A DNA stretch of 64,000 nt from Beroe ovata. Taxonomy: Eukaryota; Ctenophora; Nuda; Beroida; Beroidae. The notes beneath the pieces are model-generated. The model worked only from the letters and a program-made list of their open reading frames with translations. It did not search any database and had not been told where the DNA came from. Below are positions 13,901 to 24,224 of this stretch, one piece after another. Positions within the stretch are counted from its first letter, which is position 1. Each line of letters starts with the position of its first letter. The stretch is from NCBI GenBank assembly GCA_946803715.1, contig CAMPET010000089.1, positions 53,867 through 117,866 of the forward strand, read 5' to 3'. A program made the translations under genes and the position numbers.

Positions 13901-16028
13901 ACCTAGCTAAACTACCTTACTACCAGTACGTTTAGCATTAGTTAACTAGATTAGAATAATTGGATATTGTATGCTCAGTGCGATGAACTAAAGGATGAAA
14001 ATATGTAGAAGTACAAACTGCCAGAGAAATTATGACAGCGCTTGCAGTGTAATGTGCGGTATAGATGTCATGAAGTTGACGAAATTTCGCGTCCAATTTC
14101 CTCAACTATTCGCCGAATTAGCAAACTCGTCGTCACTGTTGATTTTGGAAGCGCGTGATTCTGGCTCTCTCGTGCAATAGCACGTGAGTGTGTTCCCTCG
14201 CGTGGCGCGCGCGTTAGCTTGTTACAAATGTCGTCATGGAAACTGATATGATGTGTGTAACGCTTACAGTTACAGGTCACGTAACAGTTGTCAAGGTAAC
14301 GCATATGATCACGTGATTATAATCTTCTTCAGAAACGTTCTGATGTGTTTCGACACGGCTGAATTGTTGAACTGGGATGTTCTGAAGAAGGTATACTCGC
14401 AGCATTTGAAATCGAGTCCAGGCCAGCCGAGCAGTCCTCTTGATCAGGTAATGGTTCGAAATTGAATCAATCACGGAAAACTATCATTCAATCAAAGATT
14501 GTCAAAGCAAAGCAATAACCATAGCATGACTTTAAATTTACTTTACTTCTCCGACACCATCCTGAACTGGCGGGGGCACCCAAATATAACACGTTTCTGT
14601 TAACTAAACGTATTCTGACACCCCTCCTTCCTTGAGTTGTGCTAAGAACTGTCAACACAGCGCTTCTACTGCCATTTCCGTGTCATGGAAAGCACGGGCA
14701 ATAACTTGAGTAATTTTTGTCGAATTCATCCCACGTCATATGTCGAATTCCCGTGTTCATATATTGGCATACTTTTCCCACCATTTTACATCTTCTTCTT
14801 GCTGTTGTTTATAATACACCACTATCTATGAAATGTCGAGGTATCTAAACATGTTTCATACATCCGTACTTTGTAGGCCTCCTTTCAATGGAAATAGAGT
14901 GGAATGTTACTAAGGGCTAAAGCCATCTAAAATGTAACGCGTTCGTTTAAAAACCAAATTTTAAAGTTTGTTGCCCTATATGGTACGAAGTCAGAGGGAA
15001 ATCACTAACCATAGCAAGAGGAATAGTGACGATAAATTATGAAAGCGGGTCTGAAATTTGCTGCTCACAGGATGTATAGTGTATACTCTTGAACCCCTCA
15101 ACCAGATATTGGAACCCCGCAAACTGGTCGCGGGGTTTCAACCCCTACAAAGAAACTGAACTTTTGTCGTATCATATTAGCCCAGGCACATGTCTCACCA
15201 AATAACCACTCTGAATCGTGCTCGTGTCTGAATCGTGCTCGTGTCATGTGCTCAACATGGCAATGTCGATAGCGGTTGTTTTTGTGTACAGCAACACAAA
15301 CATGAATAGCAACATATCTCCTGGGTTGATGGTATTCAATCACTGAGTATAATTCACACAGATATGCATGTTCATGAATGTGGTGTGACATCATGAGACA
15401 TTAATAAACCACGATTTGTTGGTGTTACAATGGTAATTGTAGTGTACCGAGTTTTACCAAGGCGTGAATCATCGCAATTATCCAGCTAGACTCTACACTC
15501 CACAGTGTTATGACACCTATCTATCGTGACACTATCTATTTGACACCAGGATGAGAATTGGGAGGTGTTACAGCTGAGGGTTGTGGAGCACAACATCAGA
15601 GTTCTAGCCAAGTACTACACACGGATATCGATGGAGCACTTTGCTCATCTTCTTCATCTAGACATGAAGGTGGGTTGCTTCTGAAATTCGTAATTCGTAA
15701 ACCAAGTAAAACTGCAATTTCCTTGAATGATTTATTAAGCTACAGAATTTGATAGACCAAATTGGAATATGAGAACTGTATTTCACCCCTCTTGTTACAG
15801 GAATCTGAGAAGCGTCTCTGTGAGCAAGTTGTGAAGGGTACCGTCACTGCCAAGATTGACAGACTGGATGGAATCATATGCTTCTCAAAGCCTAAAGACA
15901 CGGAGGAGATACTCAACGCTTGGTCGGGAAACTTGAACTCTGTCATGAATCTGATTGGGAATTGCAACCATCTCATCACCAAAGAACGCATGGTAAGACG
16001 GCAAAAGTCACGTGAACTTATTGAATAG
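7907..16028 (+). CDS. PSMD12: 26S proteasome regulatory subunit Rpn5 (8 exons)
   Basis: This is a PCI-domain scaffold subunit of the 19S lid of the 26S proteasome. Exons: 7907-8056, 8171-8350, 8486-8647, 8976-9260, 13813-13925, 14333-14447, 15550-15669, 15801-16028. They join in phase to 450 residues; human has 456. Diagnostic blocks include VTEGKIYVE, VETFGSMEKKEKVEF, DYIRTQIISKKI, YDNEQSD, RVVEHNIRVLAKYYTRI (PCI start) and AKIDRLDGII (PCI end). The start ATG has a Kozak-like context. The last exon contains ATG|gtaaga, a good donor, after KERM. Reading through adds 11 residues before TAG and gives about the usual length, so I kept read-through, but an unseen final exon is possible. Intron 4 (9261-13812) is about ten times longer than the others and holds an antisense gene. 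Intron 1 carries a (TG)n tract with one N at 8117. Confidence 0.96.
8078..8152. repeat. (TG)n microsatellite in PSMD12 intron 1
   Basis: An interrupted TG repeat with one ambiguous base at 8117, inside a 114-bp intron. Confidence 0.9.
9261..10805. other. PSMD12 intron 4, 5' part
   Basis: About 1.5 kb with no supported coding exon. The ORFs near 9288-9557 and 9712-9996 show no family motif and do not join to PSMD12 in phase. Confidence 0.5.
10806..12809 (-). CDS. Single-pass membrane protein with acidic tandem repeats and Cys-rich C-terminus (nested in PSMD12 intron)
   Basis: I do not recognise a family. One uninterrupted ORF of 667 residues starts at ATG 12809. It begins with a basic MVSKRVK, then a hydrophobic span (about residues 8-29) that could be a signal anchor. 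A long Glu/Asp/Ser/Thr-rich region follows. It contains a VTDNEE/VTDNKE six-residue array (about 165-230; DNA 12120-12310) and an array of about 15 residues of the form TTPIPNRDVEIEEKP (about 400-490; DNA 11340-11610). The C-terminal ~90 residues (10806-11080) are of normal composition and carry eight cysteines, suggesting a disulfide-bonded extracellular module. A type II topology with the acidic stalk and Cys module outside is an inference. The repeats make long antisense ORFs on the + strand, which are shadows. The gene lies wholly inside PSMD12 intron 4 on the opposite strand. Confidence 0.75.
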   Translation of the reverse strand: MVSKRVKIVLVLTGLALLLIVGLTVAITLMKKDTVTTTTSDGGDGVSDAIKSNNTEDSVDVNEGMAPGNETVVQDEETQDSEEGGEEEKGDENREDETPESNEESEDVSTVENDNEVGGNVSETDESGTEKSTGGEDEKLSESEESSSEEAQEDESGVTTTSGDVVIDNEEVTDNKEVTDNEEVTDNKEVTDNEEVTDNEDVVDNEEVTDNEEVTDNEEVTDNEDVVDNEEVDIVTPGVEESGENSDVTSGDVESSESSESKVDDSETVEGEKVDENGENKNGGGIEGGDQEKEVENEETATAEIPEMGAGDETASDETDNTVKIDDMSNEDEEATVGGDASEEEEAEETEETSPEKIAEPTDSVPDRESEFEEETTTPIPEREVEIEDENTESSPDIGRDVEIEEKPTTPIPNRDVEIEEKPTTPIPNRDAEIEEKPTSPIPNRDVEIEEKPTTPIPNRDVEIEVKPTTPIPNRDAEIEVNPTTPIPDRGVKIIDETTESVLDREVPNPEESTEDAGRLTDDTDVKETDVENSEQVVTDDENEEESVVIDEVEDEDALINAGEESEEREGDEEIATEPALIDCDGKHFDEMDLPSDNLAVPFERMSYECVHNTYQANECKKFRREFERLSYTEDNICERFTDICVTTGRKRACCKTLYCWRIKREE
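12810..13812. other. PSMD12 intron 4, 3' part and promoter side of nested gene
   Basis: No coding exon is visible. CACGTG E-box-like hexamers occur near 13292 and 13311. These may serve the antisense nested gene, but that is only inference. Confidence 0.35.
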
Positions 16029-16058
16029 TTTGCGCTCCGTATTTCAAATCCACACAAT

Positions 16059-17192
16059 TTACTCAAACAGCGTGATTCCTAGCTCATCACTCTGCATATC
16101 AACATCCATCCCCAACACATACACATGATTCATCACTCCAACACGCCCTAAATCAACAAACCGCCCATCTTTCTCCAACACATCCCCAAGTCCAGCACAC
16201 TCATTGACAATCAGGGCATCGCAATTAGCTTCTGTAGCACTGACAACCAATGCACTCAGAAGTCTCTCCTTAACCGTTGTCTGCTTGGCATCCATCTGTC
16301 TCCCTTTTCCCGTCCTTTCCCAAGCTATGTGACTCAAGAGAGCTGATTGTTTCAGCCCTGTCTTACTCCGAATTGATAAGATCTTGAGACAGTATGCACC
16401 AACCAACTTATCGGGTTTGTCAGTGGTTCTATAGATAGCAAAAAGTTTGAACAGACCGGCAAATTGGTCGCTTATCATGCATTTCAGTTCCTTGCTTTTC
16501 ACAAGTCTGTTGTATGTCCAGATTGAGGTGAATTCGTTGAGAAATTCGGTGATTCTATCAACATTTTCCAGGGTTACTTCTCTTCTACTGATACACGAAT
16601 CCTTGTCATTAGTCTTCTTATCACTCCACAGAGAATGTGTGGTTTTCTCGAAAATTCCCTCAGTTTTCGGCGCACTCTCCGCCGATTCCGCGAGTTTCAC
16701 CGCATATCTCCGAGTAGTAAACACTGGTTTCATATCAGTAGGAACTCGTGACCAGAATACCAGCACGTCCGCTTGAGGTTTGGTTTTCCTCACCAGGAAA
16801 TGTAGGACTCCTCGACCTCGGCATTGTACACGGACACAAAACTGAGTCAGGAAGAGGATCGATCTGGAGTTGGGTGTAGATGTGAGAGGGAGGACTGTTT
16901 CGAAGAATCCCATCGCGATAATAGGAGGACAGGAACACGTTTTCCCAGGAAAATGCCCAAATTCACCCGCAGTCTTTATTCTGTTCTCTACTAAACCAGT
17001 TCTGTCTTCACTCTTCATTGCGTCGCGCTCTACCAACACTACCAAACACTTGGTCATGATGCTCCATCGTGTCCAATTTGTGAAGTTAGCGGGAACTGGA
17101 GGCTGGCCGTTGTAGTAGGATGTGTATAGGAACTGCACTACACATTCATCACACCATTTGTAGTGAACTTCATATTGATATAGTTCCTCCAT
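16059..17192 (-). CDS. Divergent N-myristoyltransferase-like protein (tandem GNAT fold), intronless
   Basis: A single ORF of 377 residues from ATG 17192. The order of elements resembles glycylpeptide N-tetradecanoyltransferase (NMT). There is a YQYEVHY-type start, IIAMGFFETVLPLT where NMT has the LVGFISAIPANI strand, and FLTQFCVRVQCRGRGV where NMT has INFLCVHKKLRSKR (acyl-CoA loop). Then comes KPVFTTRRYAVKL against the NMT KPVGTCRYWHRSL block. The second half has a LEK..F..LG.VG segment, then NHVYVLGMD. The last residues, ELGITLFE, resemble the NMT C-terminus, whose terminal carboxylate acts as the base. Identity is low and the N-terminal half carries an insert, so myristoylation activity is unproven. 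No introns interrupt it, unlike most neighbours, which suggests a retrocopy origin. It ends 30 bp from the PSMD12 stop, tail to tail. Alternative: another GNAT-type acyltransferase. Confidence 0.55.
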   Translation of the reverse strand: MEELYQYEVHYKWCDECVVQFLYTSYYNGQPPVPANFTNWTRWSIMTKCLVVLVERDAMKSEDRTGLVENRIKTAGEFGHFPGKTCSCPPIIAMGFFETVLPLTSTPNSRSILFLTQFCVRVQCRGRGVLHFLVRKTKPQADVLVFWSRVPTDMKPVFTTRRYAVKLAESAESAPKTEGIFEKTTHSLWSDKKTNDKDSCISRREVTLENVDRITEFLNEFTSIWTYNRLVKSKELKCMISDQFAGLFKLFAIYRTTDKPDKLVGAYCLKILSIRSKTGLKQSALLSHIAWERTGKGRQMDAKQTTVKERLLSALVVSATEANCDALIVNECAGLGDVLEKDGRFVDLGRVGVMNHVYVLGMDVDMQSDELGITLFE

Positions 17193-18554
17193 GAAAATAA
17201 ATCATCGGGTGAAAGTCGAGGACAGAGTGTAGAAATTGACTGGGATTGATCTGAGTGTAGAAATGAGATCGATTTTGCCGGGGTGACGAACTCGAGTTAA
17301 TGGACAATCAATTGTCGCTGGACATAAGTGCTACTTTCCATTATGCTTTGACTAAAGTGCCTCTTACCACATCCACTCACACCCACGAATTACATTGTTC
17401 ATCATCCTTATTATAACAATTCCATCATTCCAGGTCCATCAAGTGAGCTAGATTGGGGGTGGCTATGAAGAATTGCGAGCCGAAAGCGTATTACCTTGGT
17501 ATTTAAGAAACACTATTTGTACCCAACCCCCCTTTTGGACATGAAATATTTGTAGAAATGGTAAACGTCATAGTAATGGAGATACTGCGCTGGTGTATTT
17601 TTAACAACTATCACTCGTTGCCCTAACTAACTGGTTGTAATATTGGTTGCTGCCTGGCTTTATGGGAGGTTCAACATGTCTAATGTGTATTTGTATTTAT
17701 TCTGAATATCATACCGTTCGAAGCAGCCCAATTCTTCGTTTCATGACATCTATCTGTCGAAAGTTTCGCCTAATAAATTCCACACACTGAGCATTTTTGA
17801 GGCACCGACCCACGTGAATTCTACTCTCTCGCGCGCGTAGAAGTCTGTTTTGCGCGAACAAGTCTGTAAAGTTTTTGCTGCGCGTTACTGCGAGTTGGGC
17901 TCTATTCTCACAAAACACGGGTCACTGTCACTTCATCCAATGACTTATGTTGTCTATCGTGTGAAAGTGACATTATCCTATATCTATACAGATGAAGTTA
18001 ATCATGGAGCCCAGAGACCTTCAATGTTTCACTTCGAGTTGATAACATCTAGATATAGAATTAGATCTAGATGTTTTAGTTTGAAGATAGTTGCATTCCA
18101 AAGATATGGTTTTCATTCTCCCCATTCAAACTGATCATATTTCTCAATTCTCACCCATATAACTGAAATTCTTTGACATTTCCGACCAAGTGATAAACTC
18201 AAGAACTCGAGTATTGGTGAATTAAAACATTATCATGTAAATATATACAGTTATCAGTGTACAAATTAAATGTTCAATGTTCATGGAATTATTAATATTT
18301 ACAACCTTTCGCTTCTTGGATACTATCTATTATACAGTAATTATAATGAAGAGCTAAAACCTTCACTATTGTTTAACCTTTAACATTGTTCAATCAACCT
18401 ATGATTTCAGATTAGCATGAGTTTTCAAGAAATCATTCTCCCTGAATAGCTCTCTCGAGTCTATCGTGACAACTTATCCTATTCATCAAGTCAGATCAAT
18501 GCTCATCGCAACACAATAGGTCAATGTGGGTGTGGCACTTGGAGACTGCTCAAC
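17193..18554. other. Intergenic region between NMT-like 5' end and PP1-like 3' end
   Basis: No supported gene. A short CpG-rich patch with GCGCGCG lies near 17828-17885. Confidence 0.4.
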
Positions 18555-21500
18555 TCATCTCTTGCGTGTCGGTGGCAGTACATTCACAGTCTTCGGCTGA
18601 AATTGTATGTTCATTTTATATACAGGGTGCATAATATTGCAGTATGGTTCGATTAAATGCTTCCTGTGACCAAATGTGTCTTTTCGTAGCGATCTCGATA
18701 AAATTTCAAGAATAAACGGGCATTTACTTTTCTTCATGCGTCGCTTTAAAATGCTAGACACGAATATATCATCATGACACAGAATTCACTACCTTGTAGA
18801 CATGGAAGGAGCACACCAGATCTTTAGATACAGTAAGCGTAGCTGCGGCATTGTCAAATTCCCCGCAATAATTGGGTGCACTGAATAGTGTTACCATCTG
18901 AAGAATTATTGATTAATTGTGGTCAGTGAATGGGAGAATTTCTGCGGAGATTGTCAACTTAAATACTTGGATTTAATTTGAGAACATGAAATCTGAAATT
19001 CAAGTTGGAGTATTGGGGTGTTTAGGAATCAGAACATACTTCAGAGCACGTCATTTACCTTTCTCTTGCAGAAGAATTCATAGCCGTCTTCTACCACCTG
19101 ACATGAATCACGTCAGGCTCAATAAAAAGTACACAATTGTACAAAATGATGTTCATAATTCATATATTTTCATCACATCTGATATCAAGATCACATAGGG
19201 CAGCAGGGCGCAAAGAAGCTGTCACATTCCACGCCATATTGCTCTGCCCCACATATATTAAATGACAAAACGTGAGTGGGTGTTCACTGTTTTGAGTGGG
19301 CGTTGTTTACCTGGTGTGCCCTGACAATCAGACTGAGATTGTTCTTGTTTAGGAATTTGCTCACTTCGTTAGCACCAAATGTGAAGCTGACACCACGGTC
19401 ATTGTCTCCAAAACCGACGATGTCCTGAAATTATGTCCATGTTTTGTGCGCGGTTTTGTTTGGTATTGACAACAACATTTACAGGACACCCCGTTAAACT
19501 GTGGGAAATAAAATCTTATGTTGTCGGCATATTGTCAGAGGGCGCTAGGTAGAGGGAGAATGTAGAAACTACAGGCTTTGTACATATTATCCATGCATGC
19601 CATTTTATTAAGTTGAATACTAAAACGTGGCCTATACTTCATCCTGCCCTGTCGCTTGGTTAGTAATATTGCTGTATGTCGCGGGGGCCACGAAATAAGT
19701 TATAGGTAAGTTTATCATTCCATGACTTTCCTGCACAGTACACACAGGAACACACCGACACACACACACTTACACAAAGTTGCATGAGAGACACTTATTA
19801 TGTGACAGACATTGTCTGACAGACAACGCTAGCAGGTAACTGTTGATTAATTTACCTCCCACATTTGCATATTATCAAACAGAGGACTTATCTTCTCACT
19901 TATCGTATAATGTGGTTTCACGACAGGAATGAGTTACTTACTCTAAAGCAATCGTCCAAATACATTGTACATTGTATAATGTATAGAATATACGTACTAT
20001 ACAGTGTATAATGTATACAATATACACAGTGGAGCATACACGGTATACTTCACAATGCAATATCACCAAGTGATTATCCCGCAATAAAAACAAGTAAAAG
20101 TCAAAGCAACTTCTCCTCTCTACTCCAAGACCCACTGGTATCCCTAAAGCCCTGCCTCAAGCCCCTTATTACCCACTACTAACCGGGTCGGGATCACTCC
20201 AGAGAAGGTCGCAGAGCACTCCCCGGTTAGGGATGTCGAGGGGTCGCTCTATCTTGTTTAGGGCCCGGGGGTCCGATAGATCGGGGGACAGTCCGCCATG
20301 CATGCAGAATATAGTGTCTTCAACCAGAGCAGCTGAGAGAGGGGGACATGAGAGGGTGGGATTTCGCATCTGATGTAATGGTTTCCTCAGAAACATTCTC
20401 CATTTCTAGCTGTCATACGTCAAGTGAACTGAAATCGTGACAGTTATACCCAGCGGCAGACAGTTGAATACGTCAGTGAAGGTTTTCCATATCTTGATAT
20501 TGTATCGTCTCTTGCACTCATCATAGAAACCATATATCCTGAAAGGAGGGGATGATGCAAAATAAGATAAAACTCTAGAATGAGACACTGTGTGCAGATC
20601 TACCACTCCACCAGTTGACTTCTTCCCTCTTCCATTTCCTGCCCATTTTCTGTCCATTTGCTACCCATATCTGCCCATTTCCTGCCCATATCTGCCCATT
20701 TCCTGCCCATATCTGCCAAGTGCCAACTCACCGGTTGATAGAGGCACACTCATGGTTGCCACGCAACAGGAATATGTTGTTAGGGTACTTGACTTTGAAT
20801 GCAAACAACAGACAAATCGTCTCTAGGGAGCGCTTTCCCCTGCAAAATAATGATATTGACGGGATTTATTCTGTGATAATTTCTATTTCGTTTCTATTTC
20901 GTTTCATGTACGTATATAATCTTCTTGCAGTCGGGATATAATTATGACCTTAGCAGACGCGATTAAATACTCTGCAACTTAAAATTTCTCATCTTTTTGC
21001 AGTGCCATAACAATAGCATTGTTCAAAAGTACAATGGACACCACTTTTCAGCGACGTTTCAACACAACAACAGGGGCGGGTAACAAGCAGAGTTTTAAAA
21101 GTAATGCTGAATAACACAGACAAAGAGCAGAACATGATGTGATTGCTCTGCTTGCTGTAATATAAAAACGATTTATGTGCATGGCACAAAATGAAACTTC
21201 ACATGTGATGTTTGTGGTTTGGATGAGATGAGTTTTCCAAAACCACATATAATTTGATCGTCGTTCAAAAACATCCTCGTGCATTGTAAATTCACGAGTT
21301 TCAAATGACAATTATTGCGAGAGAGTAATAGAACCTGTCAACGTAGTCTCCAAGGAACAGATAATTCTGATGAGGGGGAAGCCCAATGACCTTGAGTTGC
21401 TCCACGAAATCCTCAAACTGACCTGGAAGTAAGGTGGAATTAGGTCTTTGATTGTAAGACAAAGGATTCTAATTCATAATGATTATAGGAGTTATGAGAT

Positions 21501-22400
21501 TAAATGCATATTTGTATCAGCGTTGTTTTAATAAGCATCCTAGTCCAGCCTAACTCTGTTTGAGATCTGATCCATGGCCAGCAATTGTATGACATCACAA
21601 GACTAATAACAAACTGGTAAATGGGTGAACAGTAACAGTGATTTTCTCAATATGAAGACCTTCCATTCGACAGTTGTGGGTAATGTGATTGTTACATCAG
21701 AAGTTTTTATTTGCAGATAGAGATTAGCCGATGTACTAAATATTTCCACCAGGGATTGGAGGATCATGTTCTAAGTGGTTGTTGCAAGATAGAGGGAACA
21801 TATTATAGAGTATCTTCATCTGGTTCAGAGACAGTGTACAACTTCCGGTTCCTATTGTCCTACAATTTGAACAGACATTCACTCCCAATGAATTACCACT
21901 CAATGAAGGGCAGTTAAGCTATTAGCGCAGGTCCATTATAGTGTGGGCATGTTTTACCTAAGGGTCATAAATCATAAATACATCTGCTATGCTCAATCAA
22001 TTCTGGAAGTATAATACTGTGCTGTATTTTCAGCAGGAAGTTATTTTCTTGGATACTGAATTTGAAAAGCAGATAAATCATAATAATAGGAGGAAAGACT
22101 TACCATGAAGGTCTCCACATATATTGACAGGAGCAGATAATTCAGGAACCACTGGTTGAGACATGGTAACTTCTCTTGTAGCCAGACATAGCTTTCTTAA
22201 CTGTGACTCAGGAATTTCAAGCTGGGAGGTGATAGTTTGTTAGAACATAGAGTGGGAAAATTATTATTCTAATCATCAGGAGCAAATCTTCAACTCACTG
22301 GCAAATTAGGATTATTAAACATCTTGAACATCTTCTTAAGGATGTTATCAACATTGAATTCTGATGACACACTGTCATCCAGAATATCTTGCTCTACCAT
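18555..22400 (-). CDS. Divergent PP1-type Ser/Thr protein phosphatase catalytic subunit (10 exons)
   Basis: A metal-dependent phosphoprotein phosphatase of the PPP family, closest by motif to PP1. Exons in coding order: 22299-22400, 22104-22221, 21335-21422, 20732-20839, 20450-20538, 20184-20332, 19311-19424, 19059-19097, 18793-18897, 18555-18596. All junctions agree in phase, giving 317 residues; PP1c has about 330. The metal and catalytic motifs are intact: [76 protein letters not shown] and [11 protein letters not shown]. It differs from canonical PP1 in several surface stretches, for example [18 protein letters not shown] and [18 protein letters not shown]. The C-terminal tail is short and basic (PPTRKR) and lacks the usual PP1 tail. 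I read it as an active, diverged PP1 paralogue. Which regulators it binds is not predictable here. Confidence 0.88.
20637..20718. repeat. Tandem repeat in PP1-like intron
   Basis: About three to four copies of a 20-bp unit, 'tttcctgcccatatctgccc', lie directly downstream of the donor of the exon at 20732-20839. Confidence 0.7.
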
Positions 22401-22870
22401 AACTGATAACATTGGACTTCAATTACAAGATGTGATGAGAAGTAGATGGTTACCAAGACATTTCAAAAGAGGGCAAGAAGAGGGTCAGCAGGGGGTCATT
22501 TCACTGTTCTAACAATATGATGCAATAACAATTCAACTACATCTACGATGAAGATAGTACAGCCTACTCTAAAAGGCTTTGTGGCATTATTGATGATTCT
22601 GTAATCTATATTGCTGAAGCAGTTTATCCTGCTGTGTCCTCTTCCATGTTTGCCTGGCCATGCTAGGCCCTCTGATTCAAGCCGCAAAGTGGCGAGTGTA
22701 AGCTGAAGTTGATAGCCTAATCACACTGGTTGAGCATTAGCCATGCACCCAAAACCAACCACCCGGGCCTAAAGTAGACAGGCAACTTCATTGTCTGAAG
22801 TTATTGGGAAAATCCATTCAGATGATCGATCGCAACATTATTGAATTGATATCTTTAATCATATTAGAGT
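22401..22870. other. 5' flank of PP1-like gene
   Basis: Contains a segment at about 22640-22690 with 'cctggccatgctaggccc', then 'caagccgc'. A similar 'cctggcgatgctaggccc' block occurs at about 53963. I take it as a repeat fragment of the GC-rich family described below. Confidence 0.45.
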
Positions 22871-22879
22871 GGGAGGAAT

Positions 22880-22979
22880 TTGTAGGATTTTACCCTACCG
22901 TCGGTGCGCGCAATTTTCAATCCGCCCCGCCTTGCCAGGGATAAAATCCCGCCAGCAAGGGTAGGGTGAAATCCTACAA
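22880..22979. mobile_element. 100-bp MITE with 19-bp TIRs and 9-bp TSD
   Basis: The ends are inverted repeats beginning ttgtaggatt, 19 bp with one mismatch. They are flanked by a perfect 9-bp direct repeat, gggaggaat, at 22871-22879 and 22980-22988. The interior holds a second inverted pair (ccttgcc / ggcaagg type). There is no coding capacity, so this is a non-autonomous element. A 9-bp duplication is typical of Mutator-like transposases, so a MULE-driven MITE is a reasonable inference. Degenerate relatives lie at about 23029-23085 (inverted), 23335-23417 and about 53843-53880. Confidence 0.8.
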
Positions 22980-23028
22980 GGGAGGAATCGAATGCAGCAT
23001 TTTTTTGTAAAATTACTGAAGCTGAAGG

Positions 23029-23085
23029 GATATTACCCCTGGCAAGGCGAAATTACATGTACAATTGCGCGGCGCCGACGCGATG
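23029..23085. mobile_element. Partial inverted copy of the MITE at 22880
   Basis: The core 'cccctggcaaggcg', followed by 'caattgcgcggcgccgacg', matches the reverse complement of the intact element's interior. The ends are missing or degraded. Confidence 0.5.
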
Positions 23086-23126
23086 GTTAGAAAACCCTAT
23101 GCCCATGCCCCCGCAATCATGAGGCC

Positions 23127-23291
23127 GCCGGATGTTAATTGTCCACAGTTCTGAGTTCCACTGTTCATGTTTCTTGCGCGTGGCGCGCGCGCGCCTTCAT
23201 CGAAACCAAGGCCTATCATATCCTAGCCTTCGATTTGCGCCGAATTGCGCACGCCATGCCAATGCAAAAACAGTAGACAGAAACATCAGGC
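23127..23291. mobile_element. GC-rich MITE-like element with GCCGGATG ends
   Basis: It begins GCCGGATGTTAATTGTC (23127) and ends ACAGAAACATCAGGC (to 23291), imperfect inverted ends. The interior has GCGCGCGCGC and a 'ccttcgat' block. The same order (GCCGGATG end, gcgcgcg core, ccttcgatg, aagaaacagt, inverted end) occurs at 54428-54577. No ORF is seen. Confidence 0.6.
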
Positions 23292-23334
23292 AAACAATAA
23301 TTGCAATATTATTGTTTGCGTTGCCTGATGTTTT
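23282..23334. repeat. Near-perfect palindrome at MITE junction
   Basis: The arms 'aacatcaggcaaacaataat' and its reverse complement (with two extra bases, 'gc') surround a tgca centre. It looks like two abutting inverted element ends and could form a long hairpin. Confidence 0.7.
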
Positions 23335-23417
23335 TTCCTACCGTCGGCGCCGTGCAATTGTAATTCCGCCCGATAAATCCCACCTGCGAGGGAAGGGGAT
23401 AATTATAACCGTACAAG
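23335..23417. mobile_element. Degenerate copy of the MITE at 22880, same orientation
   Basis: 'cctaccgtcggcgcc', 'gcaattgtaattccgcccg' and 'gtacaag' follow the order of the intact element with many substitutions. Confidence 0.5.
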
Positions 23418-24224
23418 GTAGCTGCGAAGACGAGACTTTCATGGAAAGCAAATAAAACAGCAAAGTTCAAGTCCAAAGGCAAACCGCGCGCAACACCTGT
23501 ATGCGCGCGCTACTACTACTCTTTAACAATGGAACGCTATCACTGTTGTTAAACCGATTTTCGGTTAGCGCGTTCCATATTAGTATGAAATGTTGCCATT
23601 TTCTCGATAAATACGTCGCGATTTGCAATGAAACGACAAATATGAACAAACGATATGTGCGTTGTCTTTATTTACAACAAGATTAAAAACCTTCACAGGT
23701 CAGTACACAGAACACAAATGGAGGGGGCATCATTATAATTCCTTTTTAATTGCGTCCAACATAAACACTGATATTATGCGAGGGTGTGATACGTTAAATT
23801 ATTGCACTTCTTCTTCCAATCTGACGATACAGTTCAAACCCAATCAAGCAACAATCATGCAATGTTTTAAACATTAAAATGGGGTTAACCGGCCAACAGG
23901 TCAGTAATCTTTCCACAATGTTAATCCCAGTTCAAGGAAGGGAACGAAATCGATTTTTCAAAACAGATATTTATACTTCAAGGGTGGTTAGGTGATTTTC
24001 ATTGGAATAAACACTGCGAAAAGAGGTGACTGGCCGTGTTTCTGCCCACGTTGGTTTCTGTATGAAACTTATTGTAGTATAACATTATAAATTAACGCAA
24101 AGTTTGGTTGAGTGAGACAACCCTGAAAAGATAGAGAGTGATGTAGACAGCAGTTGAACAGCTGAATAATGCGACGTCAGCACATTTTCCCTGAATGACG
24201 TCACAATACACATGGATGAAGTCA
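23418..24224. other. Intergenic region upstream of PP1-like gene and 3' of PAM2/KH gene
   Basis: No supported gene. A 'gcgcgcaacacctgtatgcgcgcgc' CpG-rich patch lies at about 23486-23512. The remainder is unremarkable AT-rich sequence. Confidence 0.4.
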
